Of a stretch of 41,799 nt of DNA, positions 17,903-25,744 are shown one piece after another; positions within the stretch are counted from its first letter, which is position 1, and each line of letters starts with the position of its first letter. Source of the DNA: Streptomyces albidus (ex Kaewkla and Franco 2022) (GTDB lineage Bacteria > Actinomycetota > Actinomycetes > Streptomycetales > Streptomycetaceae); NCBI RefSeq assembly GCF_013870515.1, contig NZ_JACBXA010000028.1:1-41799 (forward strand), read 5' to 3'. Below the pieces are notes generated by a model. The model was not told where the DNA came from and made no database searches. It saw only the letters and a program-made list of their open reading frames with translations. The position numbers were made by a program, and so were the translations under genes.

Positions 17903-17931
17903 TTGACGCCGGTCCGTCTCCGGCACACAAT
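17903..17931 (+). promoter_or_regulatory. Promoter of the leader peptide and TauD-type gene
   Basis: TTGACG (17903-17908) and CACAAT (17926-17931) are spaced exactly 17 bases apart. The ATG of the small leader frame begins at 17938, six bases after the -10 box, which is the expected transcription start. This makes the leader peptide mRNA leaderless. Confidence 0.6.
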
Positions 17932-17937
17932 GCAGTC

Positions 17938-18015
17938 ATGATCCAGCACACCTCCCCAGCCTGCGGCCGCCTCGGCGTCCCGTGGCGGCGCGGGTGTGAG
18001 CGGTCCGGTCTCTAG
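17938..18015 (+). CDS. Leaderless 25-residue leader peptide with two cysteines
   Basis: The frame reads MIQHTSPACGRLGVPWRRGC followed by ERSGL and a TAG stop. It has no ribosome site, but begins at the predicted transcription start. Two Cys codons are present, TGC at position 9 and the rare-in-Streptomyces TGT at position 20, after Arg-Arg-Gly. Leaderless Cys-containing short frames act as cysteine-responsive attenuators in mycobacteria, and the next gene is of the sulfonate (TauD) dioxygenase family, so a sulfur-responsive attenuator is a reasonable inference. The 69 bases between its stop and the dioxygenase start have no clear terminator hairpin that I can draw. Confidence 0.5.
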   Translation: MIQHTSPACGRLGVPWRRGCERSGL

Positions 18016-18084
18016 CGCCGTCAGGCAGCGGTCACCCCGCGCGCCCGAACGTCCGACACCGGCCGACCACTTGAAGGATCACCC

Positions 18085-19020
18085 ATGACCGCAACGACCC
18101 CTCTCACCCCTGCCCTCCGCGACGCCCGCGTCCCCGAGGACGGGATGTACGAGGGCCGCCGCACCCTGCGCCGCCTGCCCGAGGGTGCCGTGGACCGCCC
18201 GTACGAGCACATCGAGATCGCCCCCCAGGGCCGCGTCATCGGCGCCGAGATCCGCGGCGTCGACCTCTCGGAGCCCCTCCGGCCCGCTCTCCGCGAGGAG
18301 TTGAACAGGGCGCTGCTGGAGTGGAAGGTGCTCTTCTTCCGCGGCCAGTCCCTGACCTCGCAGCAGCAGCGCGACTTCGCCTCCCACTGGGGTGAGCTGG
18401 AGACCAACCCGCTGCTCGCACGCGGTTCTTCCGACGAGGTCGTCCGTTTCGACAAGGGCGGCAGCGGCACACCGACGTTCGAGAACGTCTGGCACACGGA
18501 CGTCACCTTCCGCGAACGCCCCGCGCTGGGCGCCGTGCTGCAGCTCCACGAGGTGCCCCCCTTCGGCGGCGACACCATGTGGGCGGACATGGCCGCCGCG
18601 TACGACAACCTGCCGGACATGGTGAAGGCCCGTATCGACGGCGCACGCGCCGTCCACGACTTCATCCCCGGCTTCGCGCGCTTCTACGGACCGGAGAAAC
18701 TCCTCCCCCTCCAGGACGAGTTCCCGCCCGTCGAGCACCCCGTGGTGCGCACGCATCCGGAGACCGGCCGCAAGATGCTCTTCGTCAACACCTCCTTCAC
18801 CACGCACATCGTCGGCATGGAGCGCGAGGAGAGCGACCGGCTGCTGAGCTTCCTGGTCAGGCAGGCGCACGTGCCGGAATACCAGGTGCGCTTCCGCTGG
18901 CAGGCAGGCGACATCGCCTTCTGGGACAACCGCGCAACGCAGCACTACGCGGTCGACGACTACGCCCCGCACCGCAGGGTCGCGGAACGCGTCGCGATCG
19001 CTGGGGACCAGCCGTTCTGA
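18085..19020 (+). CDS. TauD/TfdA-family 2-oxoglutarate-dependent dioxygenase
   Basis: Non-haem iron dioxygenase of 311 residues. The iron triad is His137 and Asp139 (VWHTDVTF) and His287 (RATQHYAVDDY), and Arg298/Arg302 in HRRVAERVAI are placed to bind 2-oxoglutarate. The family oxidises taurine and other sulfonates to release sulfite, but also sulfate esters and unrelated compounds. The Cys-containing leader peptide upstream favours a role in sulfur scavenging. The adjacent carnitine operon offers an alternative, a step in quaternary amine metabolism; however it has its own promoter and lacks the N-terminal zinc domain of butyrobetaine hydroxylases. GAAGGA lies six bases before the ATG. Confidence 0.88.
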   Translation: MTATTPLTPALRDARVPEDGMYEGRRTLRRLPEGAVDRPYEHIEIAPQGRVIGAEIRGVDLSEPLRPALREELNRALLEWKVLFFRGQSLTSQQQRDFASHWGELETNPLLARGSSDEVVRFDKGGSGTPTFENVWHTDVTFRERPALGAVLQLHEVPPFGGDTMWADMAAAYDNLPDMVKARIDGARAVHDFIPGFARFYGPEKLLPLQDEFPPVEHPVVRTHPETGRKMLFVNTSFTTHIVGMEREESDRLLSFLVRQAHVPEYQVRFRWQAGDIAFWDNRATQHYAVDDYAPHRRVAERVAIAGDQPF

Positions 19021-19048
19021 GACCGGCTTTGCGCAGCCTCTGGCGGAG

Positions 19049-19066
19049 GTACTGACGGGTCAGTAC
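19049..19066. promoter_or_regulatory. Palindromic operator before the lipase gene
   Basis: GTACTGACGGGTCAGTAC is an 18-base palindrome with perfect 8-base arms around GG. It lies 46 bases before the lipase ATG and 28 bases after the dioxygenase stop. The ACTGAC/GTCAGT arms are typical of TetR-family operators. The cognate regulator is not identified. Confidence 0.65.
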
Positions 19067-19112
19067 TTTCCTCTCGACGAGCCCAGCATTTCTGATCGTT
19101 GGGAGACCCCCC

Positions 19113-20384
19113 ATGCAGTTGCCCATCCGCAGAAGAGGCACCGGCACGACCGGTGCGCGCAGCAGAAAACGCATTCCCGGAAAAGCGGTCACCGCCGCAG
19201 CGGCGGTGGCCGCTTTGTGTGTATCGGCCGGTGTCGCGACACCGGCGGCGGCCACAGGCGCGGAGCCCGCCGCCGCCTCGAAGCACAGCGCGAGCGCGGA
19301 CGGCGCGGCGGCCCAGCCGGGTGACGTCGTCAGTGCCGAGCCCTCCACCTTCCAGATCCTCCCGGGCGTGCCCACCCCCACGCACGCCTGGAAGATCCAG
19401 TACGCCTCGACCGACGCGTCCGGAAAGCCCAACACCGTCTCCGGCACCGTCCTGGTCCCCATGGACGGTCGCGAAGGTCCCCGCCCGCTGGTCACCTACG
19501 CGGTGGGCACCGTCGGCATCGGCGACCACTGCGCCCCCTCCGCGGGCTTCCCCACGGGCAAGACCAAGGAAGCCCCGCTGATCGAGGGAGCGTTGCTGCG
19601 CGGCTGGGCGGTCGCCGTCACCGACTACGAGGGTCTTGGCACGCCGGGCACCCACACCTACACCGTCGGCCGGGCCGCGGGCACCGCCGTGCTGGACGCC
19701 GCCCGCGCCGCCCAACGTCTGCCCGAGGCACATGAGAAGGGCGTCACGCAGGAGTCGCCCGTCGGCATCATGGGCTACTCGCAGGGCGGCCAGGCCAGCG
19801 GCTGGGCAGCCGAGCTGGCGAGCTCGTACGCACCCGAGCTGAAGGTCAAGGGCACCGCGAGCGGCGGCGTGCCGGCCGATCTGCCCAAGGTCTCGGACTA
19901 CAACGAGGGCGACGCTGAGGCGGGTCTGGTGCTGATGTCGGCCATCGGGCACGACGCGGCGTTCCCCGAACTCGGCCTGGACGGCTACTTGAACGACGAG
20001 GGCAAGCGCATCGTCGGGATCATGAAGGACGGATGTCTCGCCGAGGCCTCCGAGGCCGGCGCCGGAAAGGCCATCGAGGACGTCGCCACGAGCGACCCGC
20101 TCGAGCAGCCCGACTGGCAACAGCGCATCAACGCCGACAAGTTGGGCACCAAGGCGCCCGGCCACCCCGTGTACGTCTACCACGGTGAGGGCGACGAGAT
20201 CATCCCGCACGACGTCGGCAAGCAGCTGCGCGCCGACTGGTGCGCACAGGGCAACGTCGTCGAGTGGAAGAGCTATCCGCTCGCCCCGCACGCCGGCACG
20301 GCCATCCTCGGGTCGATCCCGGCGATGAACTGGCTCTCGGACCGCTTCAAGGACGAGCCCACCCAGGGCGACTGCGGCAGCTGA
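19113..20384 (+). CDS. Secreted lipase (LIP family alpha/beta hydrolase)
   Basis: A 423-residue exported hydrolase. The N-terminus is a long, twin-Arg-containing (RRR) signal sequence with hydrophobic core at about 24-48 ending in AAA. The nucleophile is Ser223 in GYSQGG, the acid Asp361 in HGEGDEIIP, and the base His393 in PLAPHAGT. The block SGTVLVP and YEGLGTPG fit the secretory lipase family (the Candida lipase A type, widespread in actinobacteria). Likely substrate is an ester lipid outside the cell, feeding the fatty-acid genes that follow. Its promoter region contains the palindrome at 19049-19066. Confidence 0.87.
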   Translation: MQLPIRRRGTGTTGARSRKRIPGKAVTAAAAVAALCVSAGVATPAAATGAEPAAASKHSASADGAAAQPGDVVSAEPSTFQILPGVPTPTHAWKIQYASTDASGKPNTVSGTVLVPMDGREGPRPLVTYAVGTVGIGDHCAPSAGFPTGKTKEAPLIEGALLRGWAVAVTDYEGLGTPGTHTYTVGRAAGTAVLDAARAAQRLPEAHEKGVTQESPVGIMGYSQGGQASGWAAELASSYAPELKVKGTASGGVPADLPKVSDYNEGDAEAGLVLMSAIGHDAAFPELGLDGYLNDEGKRIVGIMKDGCLAEASEAGAGKAIEDVATSDPLEQPDWQQRINADKLGTKAPGHPVYVYHGEGDEIIPHDVGKQLRADWCAQGNVVEWKSYPLAPHAGTAILGSIPAMNWLSDRFKDEPTQGDCGS

Positions 20385-20400
20385 GCCCTCCGGGCGGACT

Positions 20401-20440
20401 CCCGCTGATCGCCGTCGCCCGTGCGGTGGCGGTCAGCGGG
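20401..20440. terminator. Bidirectional terminator between lipase and ASCH genes
   Basis: A 13-base-pair stem with one T-G pair (20401-20413 with 20428-20440; left arm CCCGCTGATCGCC) and a 14-base loop. It begins 17 bases after the lipase stop, and its right arm contains the stop codon of the convergent ASCH gene. Confidence 0.7.
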
Positions 20441-20885
20441 GCCGCAGGTCCTCGACGAGCCGGAAGCGCTCCAGCACCACCCTCGTCGCGTCGTCCACGG
20501 TGAATCCGGGATCGCCCAGCGCGATACGCATCTCCTCGCTGTGCCAGAACTCCTCGTGGTCGGCCCGCCATCCGGCGACCGTCTCGTGGCCTTCGCCCTC
20601 GTCGCGCGCGTGCGCCAGATCCACCTCGGCCAGCGGCACGACGCGCACCTCTGTCGTCTCGATGACCGCGACGGGGACCGCCGCCGAATCGATCACCGCC
20701 GATCTGGCGCCTGCCGTCGGCAGCGGGTCGCCGTCGTGCTCGTACTCACGCAGCAGGCCCGTCGTCGCGACCTTCCTGCCCTCCAGGATCGCCGCGACGA
20801 GCTCCTCCCTCAGCGGCCCGGGAAAGGCGAACTCGACGCGGGGCAGGGACTCGGGGCCGTCGTCGTCTGCGGATGAGGAAGTCAT
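20433..20885 (-). CDS. ASCH domain protein
   Basis: A 150-residue cytoplasmic protein of the ASCH (PUA-like) superfamily, seen in the N-terminal EFAFPGPLREELVAAILEGRKVATTGLL stretch (first half: substrate-pocket Gly-Arg-Lys) and the C-terminal ADHEEFWHSEEMRIALGDP region. Family members have been proposed to bind RNA; E. coli YqfB of this superfamily is an N4-acetylcytidine amidohydrolase, so nucleoside hydrolysis is another option. The ATG at 20885 has AGGG seven bases upstream; a TTG two codons earlier is less likely. No functional link to its neighbours is apparent. Confidence 0.8.
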   Translation of the reverse strand: MTSSSADDDGPESLPRVEFAFPGPLREELVAAILEGRKVATTGLLREYEHDGDPLPTAGARSAVIDSAAVPVAVIETTEVRVVPLAEVDLAHARDEGEGHETVAGWRADHEEFWHSEEMRIALGDPGFTVDDATRVVLERFRLVEDLRPR

Positions 20886-20979
20886 CCGCAAACCCTAGGG
20901 CGTGTCCGCAAAAGCAGCGTCGTCCGCATGCAGAGCGGGCCGCGCGGCCCACGCGGGACCTTGCGGGCACGGTCGCCGG

Positions 20980-22923
20980 TCAGCCCCGGTACAGCTTCGC
21001 GATCTCCGCCTCGTAGTCCTTCACGATCGCCGCGCGCCGGAGCTTCAGCGACGGGGTCAGATGCCCTCGCTCCTCGGTGAAGTCCTGCGGCAGGACCGCG
21101 AAGGTGCGGATGGACTCGGCGCGCGAGACCATCCTGTTCGCCTCGTCGACGGCCTGCTGGAGGTTCTGCCTCAACTCGCCGTCCTCGACGAGCTGTTGAG
21201 GTGCCAGATCCTGCTTCTTGTGCATCTGCTGCCAGTGCGCCAGCCCGTCCGGCTCCAGCGTGATCAGCGCCGTGATGTACGGGCGGTTGTCGCCGATGAC
21301 CAGGCACTGGCTGACCAGGGGGTGTGCTCGCAGCCAGTCCTCCAGGGGCGCCGGGGCGATGTTCTTGCCGCCGGAGGTGATGATCAGGTCCTTCTTCCGC
21401 CCGGTGATCGTCAGGTAGCCGTCGGCGTCGAGCGCGCCGATGTCTCCCGTGGCGAACCAGCCGTCCGCGCCCACGTCCGGGACCGCGGTGCGGCTGCGGG
21501 AGTCCCAGTAGCCGCTGAAGACGTGCGGCCCCTTGAGCAGCACCTCGCCGTCGTCCGCTATCCGTGCCGACGTGCCCGGCATCGGCCAGCCGACCGTCCC
21601 CAGACGGGGCTTGAGCGGCGGGGTGCACGTGGAGGCGCCCGTGGTCTCGGTCAGTCCGTAGCCCTCGAAGACGGAGATTCCGGCGCCCTCGTAGAAGGCG
21701 GCCAGCCGGGGGCCGAGCGGGGAACCGCCACTGATGACGTAGCGGCACCTGCCGCCCAGCGCGGCCCGGATCCGCCGGTATACCAGGACGTCGTAGAGGC
21801 CGCGCGCCGCCTTCAGCCCGGTGCCGGGGCCGCCGCCCCGCCCGTGCTCCTGCTCCTCGACGGCCTCTCCGTACCGCCGGGCGATGCGTGCCGCGCGGTC
21901 GAACGAGGAGGCGCGGCCCATCTTCTCGGCGGTCGCGCGACCGGTGTTGTAGACCTTCTCCAGCACATAGGGGATGCCGAGCAGGAAGGTCGGGCGGAAC
22001 CCGGCGAGGTCCGCGAGGAGTTCCTCGGTCTGGATGCTCGGCGCGTGACCGAGCCGTACGCGGGCCCGCATGCAGGCGACGCCGACCATCCGTCCGAAGA
22101 CGTGCGAGAGCGGCAGGAAGAGCAGCGTCGCCGCCGGGTCCTTGCTGACCGACTTGAAGACGGGGTGCAGCAGTTCGATGTCGTTGTCCACCTCGGCGAA
22201 GAAGTTGCCGTGGGTGAGCACGCATCCCTTGGGCTGACCCGTGGTGCCTGAGGTGTAGATGAGGGTGGCGACGTCGTCGGGACCGATGAGGGCGCGCCGC
22301 TCCTCGGCCACCCCGTCCCCCAGCGCCTTGCCCTCTTCGGCGATGTGGGAAAGGGCTGCGGCGTCGAGCTGCCAGAGGTGGTCCAGCAACGGGAGGGCGC
22401 CCCGTTCCGCGGAGAGCATCCGGGCCTGTTCGACGTTCTCCACGGCGCAGCCTCTCGCACCGGAGTGCTGGAGGATGTAGCGGGCCTGAGCCGTGGAGGA
22501 CGTCGGGTAGATGGGGACGGTGACGAGCCCGGCCGCCCAGCCCGCGAAGTCGAGCAGCGTCCACTCGTACGTCGTGCGGGCCATGATGGCGATCCTGTCG
22601 CCGGCCTCCAGGCCGAGAGCGATGAGCCCCTTGGCGACGTTGTTCACCTCACGGGCGAACTCGCTCGCGGTCACGTCCCGCCAGGTGCCGTCCGGGCGCT
22701 TGCGGCTGAGCACGGCCTCGGAGGGCGCTTCGGCGGCGTTGACGAAGGGGATGTCGCCGAGGGAACCGCTCGTGACCCTCGGAGCGAGCGGCGGCACGGT
22801 GACCTCGCGTACGACGCCGTCCACCACCACCTTCTCCGGTTCGACGAGCGACGGTCCGGCGCCGGCGGCCGATCTTGCGGATTCGTCGGCGGACACGGCT
22901 GCGTTCACGGGCTGGGACGACAC
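20980..22923 (-). CDS. Long-chain fatty acid-CoA ligase
   Basis: AMP-forming acyl-CoA synthetase of 647 residues, activating long-chain fatty acids for oxidation or lipid synthesis. The ATP motif LIYTSGTTGQPKGCVLTH (about residue 222), the GYGLTETTG motif, ATGDIGALDADGYLTITGRKKD and the C-terminal catalytic-lysine region LTPSLKLRR are all present. It is of the FadD15/FAA type, with a N-terminal segment of about 30 residues rich in Ala and Ser. The start is a GTG at 22923 with GGAGAGGAG upstream. It lies 70 bases downstream of the thiolase on the same strand, with an inverted repeat between, so they may be co-transcribed. Confidence 0.92.
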   Translation of the reverse strand: MSSQPVNAAVSADESARSAAGAGPSLVEPEKVVVDGVVREVTVPPLAPRVTSGSLGDIPFVNAAEAPSEAVLSRKRPDGTWRDVTASEFAREVNNVAKGLIALGLEAGDRIAIMARTTYEWTLLDFAGWAAGLVTVPIYPTSSTAQARYILQHSGARGCAVENVEQARMLSAERGALPLLDHLWQLDAAALSHIAEEGKALGDGVAEERRALIGPDDVATLIYTSGTTGQPKGCVLTHGNFFAEVDNDIELLHPVFKSVSKDPAATLLFLPLSHVFGRMVGVACMRARVRLGHAPSIQTEELLADLAGFRPTFLLGIPYVLEKVYNTGRATAEKMGRASSFDRAARIARRYGEAVEEQEHGRGGGPGTGLKAARGLYDVLVYRRIRAALGGRCRYVISGGSPLGPRLAAFYEGAGISVFEGYGLTETTGASTCTPPLKPRLGTVGWPMPGTSARIADDGEVLLKGPHVFSGYWDSRSRTAVPDVGADGWFATGDIGALDADGYLTITGRKKDLIITSGGKNIAPAPLEDWLRAHPLVSQCLVIGDNRPYITALITLEPDGLAHWQQMHKKQDLAPQQLVEDGELRQNLQQAVDEANRMVSRAESIRTFAVLPQDFTEERGHLTPSLKLRRAAIVKDYEAEIAKLYRG

Positions 22924-22961
22924 GAGCGGCTCCTCTCCATGACGTACCTCGGTGATTCGGC

Positions 22962-22982
22962 GGAATGCCGTGCCGGCATTCC
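22962..22982. promoter_or_regulatory. Inverted repeat between thiolase and acyl-CoA ligase genes
   Basis: GGAATGCCG (22962-22970) and CGGCATTCC (22974-22982) are perfect 9-base arms around TGC. It lies between two genes read in the same direction. It may be an operator for the ligase or an mRNA hairpin; there is no run of T behind it on the transcribed strand. Confidence 0.45.
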
Positions 22983-22993
22983 AGGGAGAGGGC

Positions 22994-24298
22994 TCACGCC
23001 TTCTCCAGTACGGCGGTCACCCCCTGCCCGCCCGCCGCGCAGACGGAGATCAGCCCGCGTGCACCGGACTGCGCCTCCTCCCGTTCGGCGAGGAGCTTGG
23101 CGAGGGTGGCGACGATGCGTGCACCGGTCGCCGCGAAGGGGTGACCCGTCGCGAGCGACGAACCGGCGATGTTGAGACGGCTCCGCTGAAGCGGTGCGAG
23201 GCCCCTCTTCTCCCAGGCTGCGAGTGTGGCCAGCACCTGCGAGGCGAACGCCTCGTGAATCTCGAAGAGTTCGAAGTCCTCCATGGTCAGCCCTGCTCGC
23301 TCCAGCATCCGGGGCACGGCGTACGCGGGCGCCATCAGCAGTCCGTCCTCGCCGGGGCGCCCCTCCTCGTCGAAGAACCCGACCGCGCCCGTCTCGTACG
23401 CGGACAGGTAGGCGAGCGGCTTCAGGCCGCGCTGCTCGGCCCAGTCCTCGCTCGCGAGCAGTACGGTCGCGGCGCCGTCGGTGAGCGGGGTGGAGTTGCC
23501 CGGGGTCATCGTCGGGTCCGGCTGATCGGTGCCGAAGACCGGCTTCAGCTGGGCGAGTTTGTGCGCGGAGGTGCCCGGACGGAGGTTCTGGTCGCGGGCC
23601 AGTCCGCGGAAGGGGACGACGAGGTCGTGCAGGAATCCGCTGTCGTAGGCGGTGGCGAGGTTGCGGTGACTCGCGGCGGCGAGTTCGTCCTGCTCGTGCC
23701 GGCTGACGCCCCATTCGCGTGCCGTGACGGCCGCGTGCTCGCCCATGGAGAGGCCGGTGCGGGGTTCGGCGTTGCGGGGGATGTCGGGGACGAGGTGCCG
23801 GGGCCGTATCCGGGCCAGCTCCCTCGCCCGATCCTTGAGCGTCTTCGCCCTGCGGGTGGCCAGCAGGATGCGCCGGAGCTCGTCGTTGACGCCGAGGGGG
23901 GCGTCGCTCGCGGTGTCGGCGCCGCCGGCGATGCCCGCGTCCAGCTGCCCGAGGGCGATCTTGTTGGCGACCGTGATCACCGCCTGCAGCCCGGTGCCGC
24001 ACGCCTGCTGGATGTCGTAGGCGGGTGTGCGCGGATCGAGGCGGGAGCCGAGCACCGTCTCACGCGCGAGGTTGAAGTCGCGGCTGTGCTTGAGCACGGC
24101 GCCGGCCACGAACTCGCCGACTCCGCGGTCGCCCGCCAGTCCGTACCGCTCGACGAGCCCGTCCAGCGCGGCGGTGAGCATCTCCTGGTTGGAGCAGGTC
24201 GCATACGGTCCGTCCGAGCGTGCGAACGGGATGCGGCTGCCGCCGAGGACCGCGACGCGGCGAGGGGTGCGGGAACTCATGAGGCCGTTGGAACTCAT
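22994..24298 (-). CDS. Acetyl-CoA acetyltransferase (thiolase, FadA2-like)
   Basis: A 434-residue thiolase that joins or splits acyl-CoA units. The nucleophilic Cys is in QQACGTGLQAV, the His in EIHEAFASQVL and the second Cys in the C-terminal ISVCAAGGQGVTAVLE. The GEHAAVTAREWGVSR and TPGNSTPLTDGAA blocks fit the bacterial FadA2/FadI type, longer than the 390-residue PhaA type. ATG at 24298 is used: AGGAG lies 11 bases upstream, whereas the alternative ATG at 24280 has none. The gene is divergent from the fabG4-like gene with a shared palindromic operator. Mycobacterium tuberculosis has fadA2 divergent from fabG4-htdX in the same way. Confidence 0.9.
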   Translation of the reverse strand: MSSNGLMSSRTPRRVAVLGGSRIPFARSDGPYATCSNQEMLTAALDGLVERYGLAGDRGVGEFVAGAVLKHSRDFNLARETVLGSRLDPRTPAYDIQQACGTGLQAVITVANKIALGQLDAGIAGGADTASDAPLGVNDELRRILLATRRAKTLKDRARELARIRPRHLVPDIPRNAEPRTGLSMGEHAAVTAREWGVSRHEQDELAAASHRNLATAYDSGFLHDLVVPFRGLARDQNLRPGTSAHKLAQLKPVFGTDQPDPTMTPGNSTPLTDGAATVLLASEDWAEQRGLKPLAYLSAYETGAVGFFDEEGRPGEDGLLMAPAYAVPRMLERAGLTMEDFELFEIHEAFASQVLATLAAWEKRGLAPLQRSRLNIAGSSLATGHPFAATGARIVATLAKLLAEREEAQSGARGLISVCAAGGQGVTAVLEKA

Positions 24299-24323
24299 CC
24301 TCGACCAGACTCCTGACCTGAAA

Positions 24324-24349
24324 GTAACCTTACTCGGAAGTAAATTTAC
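24324..24349. promoter_or_regulatory. 26-base palindromic operator between thiolase and fabG4-like genes
   Basis: The interval reads GTAA-CCT-TACT-CGGA-AGTA-AAT-TTAC: nested arms GTAA/TTAC and TTACT/AGTAA, with 9 of 13 positions paired overall. It is AT-rich against a GC-rich background. It lies 25 bases before the thiolase start and 21 bases before the fabG4-like start, so one bound protein could repress both. TTACT-N4-AGTAA arms are typical of TetR-family lipid regulators; the TetR gene at the other end of the cluster is the obvious candidate. Confidence 0.7.
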
Positions 24350-24370
24350 GCGAGCTGAAGGAGTTGGGGA

Positions 24371-25738
24371 ATGGCTGACCGGTATCTGCATTGGACCAAC
24401 ACACGCCCCGGTCGCACCCTGAGCCGCAGGCTCGGCCTCCCCCGGCCCGTACCGCTGCACCGTTGGTCGGCGGAGCGCCCCGCCCTGGAGGGTGGCCCGG
24501 TGCTGCACCTCACGCCCGTGCCGCCGCGGGAAGGTGGAGCGCACTCGAAGGATCTGGCGGAGGTGCTCGACGGCGTCGGGCTTCCCGTCCGCAGCGACGC
24601 GGAGCCGGGCACGCGGTACGCGGCAGCGGTGGTCGACGCCACGGGCATACGAACCGTCAAGGAACTGGGGCGGGTTCACGAGAGCCTGCACCCCGTCGCC
24701 CGCTCGCTCGCGAGCTGCGGCCGAGTCGTCGTGCTCGGCTCACGCCCCGACCCTGCCGACCACGGGCAGGCGGCCGCGCAGCAGGCACTGGAGGGCTTCG
24801 TCCGCTCGCTCGGCAAGGAGCTCGGCGGCGGCCGCACCGCGCAGTTGGTGCGGCTCGCGCCCGAAGCCACCGCCGCCGACGCCGAGTCGACGCTCCGCTT
24901 CCTCCTCTCCCCCAAGTCGGCCTACGTCAGCGGCCAGGTCGTCGAGATCGGTGAAGCGGCGGCCTCCGCGGGCCGTCCCACGGAGGTGACCGACTGGGAC
25001 CGCCCGCTCTCCGGCCGTACGGCCCTGGTCACCGGCTGCGCGCGCGGCATCGGCGAATCGGTGGCCGCGACACTCGCGCGGGACGGCGCGCACGTCATCT
25101 GCCTGGACGTCCCGCAGGCGGAGGACGATCTGACGCGGGTCGCCGAGGCCGTCGGCGGCACGGCACTCCCGCTCGACATCACCGCGGACGACGCCGGCGC
25201 CCGCATCGCCGGGGCCCTGCCCGCGGACGGCCTGGACGTCCTGGTTCACAACGCGGGCATCACAAGGGACCGCAGGCTGGCCAACATGAGCGCGGAGCGC
25301 TGGGGTTCGGTGCTGGACGTCAACCTGGACTCCGTCGTACGCACGACCGACCATCTGCTCGCCGCGAAGGCGCTGCGCCCTGGCACCGGCCGGGTCGTCG
25401 CCACCGCGTCGATAGCGGGGATCGCAGGCAACACGGGGCAGACCAACTACGCGGCGAGCAAGGCCGGAATCATCGGCCTCGTGCGCTCGCTGGCACCGCG
25501 CGCCGCCGCCGAGCACGGCGTCACCGTCAACGCCGTCGCACCCGGATTCATCGAGACGAAGATGACCGCGGCCGTCCCCTTCTTCATCCGCGAGGCGGGC
25601 CGCCGCATGAACTCCCATTCCCAGGGCGGGCTTCCGGTCGACGTCGCCGAGACCACGGCGTGGTTCGCCGGTCCCGCGTCCTACGCCGTCAACGGCCAGA
25701 TCGTCCGCGTCTGCGGGCAGAGCCTGCTGGGAGCGTGA
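24371..25738 (+). CDS. fabG4: High-molecular-weight 3-ketoacyl reductase (FabG4-like)
   Basis: A 455-residue two-domain short-chain dehydrogenase. The N-terminal half (about 1-210) is a degenerate Rossmann/flavodoxin-like domain without nucleotide motifs; the C-terminal half has the NAD(P) motif VTGCARGIGESVA (about residue 218), VHNAGI and the catalytic Ser, Tyr and Lys in VATASIAGIAGNTGQTNYAA followed by SKAG. This is the architecture of M. tuberculosis FabG4 (Rv0242c), an NADH-dependent 3-ketoacyl-CoA reductase. GGAG precedes the ATG by seven bases. Six bases separate it from the MaoC gene, so the two are co-expressed. Ordinary FabG proteins are about 245 residues. Confidence 0.9.
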   Translation: MADRYLHWTNTRPGRTLSRRLGLPRPVPLHRWSAERPALEGGPVLHLTPVPPREGGAHSKDLAEVLDGVGLPVRSDAEPGTRYAAAVVDATGIRTVKELGRVHESLHPVARSLASCGRVVVLGSRPDPADHGQAAAQQALEGFVRSLGKELGGGRTAQLVRLAPEATAADAESTLRFLLSPKSAYVSGQVVEIGEAAASAGRPTEVTDWDRPLSGRTALVTGCARGIGESVAATLARDGAHVICLDVPQAEDDLTRVAEAVGGTALPLDITADDAGARIAGALPADGLDVLVHNAGITRDRRLANMSAERWGSVLDVNLDSVVRTTDHLLAAKALRPGTGRVVATASIAGIAGNTGQTNYAASKAGIIGLVRSLAPRAAAEHGVTVNAVAPGFIETKMTAAVPFFIREAGRRMNSHSQGGLPVDVAETTAWFAGPASYAVNGQIVRVCGQSLLGA

Positions 25739-25744
25739 ACCGCC

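Noticed and set aside
18960..20291. Open frame of 443 codons antisense to the lipase
   Set aside because: The sense strand has a signal peptide and a full catalytic triad; the antisense reading is a GC by-product.
20896..20950. Sequence starting TAGGGCGTGTCCGC plus the palindrome GGGCCGCGCGGCCC (20937-20950) as a possible element end
   Set aside because: No matching inverted end is found nearby, and GC-only palindromes of 14 bases are common in this background.
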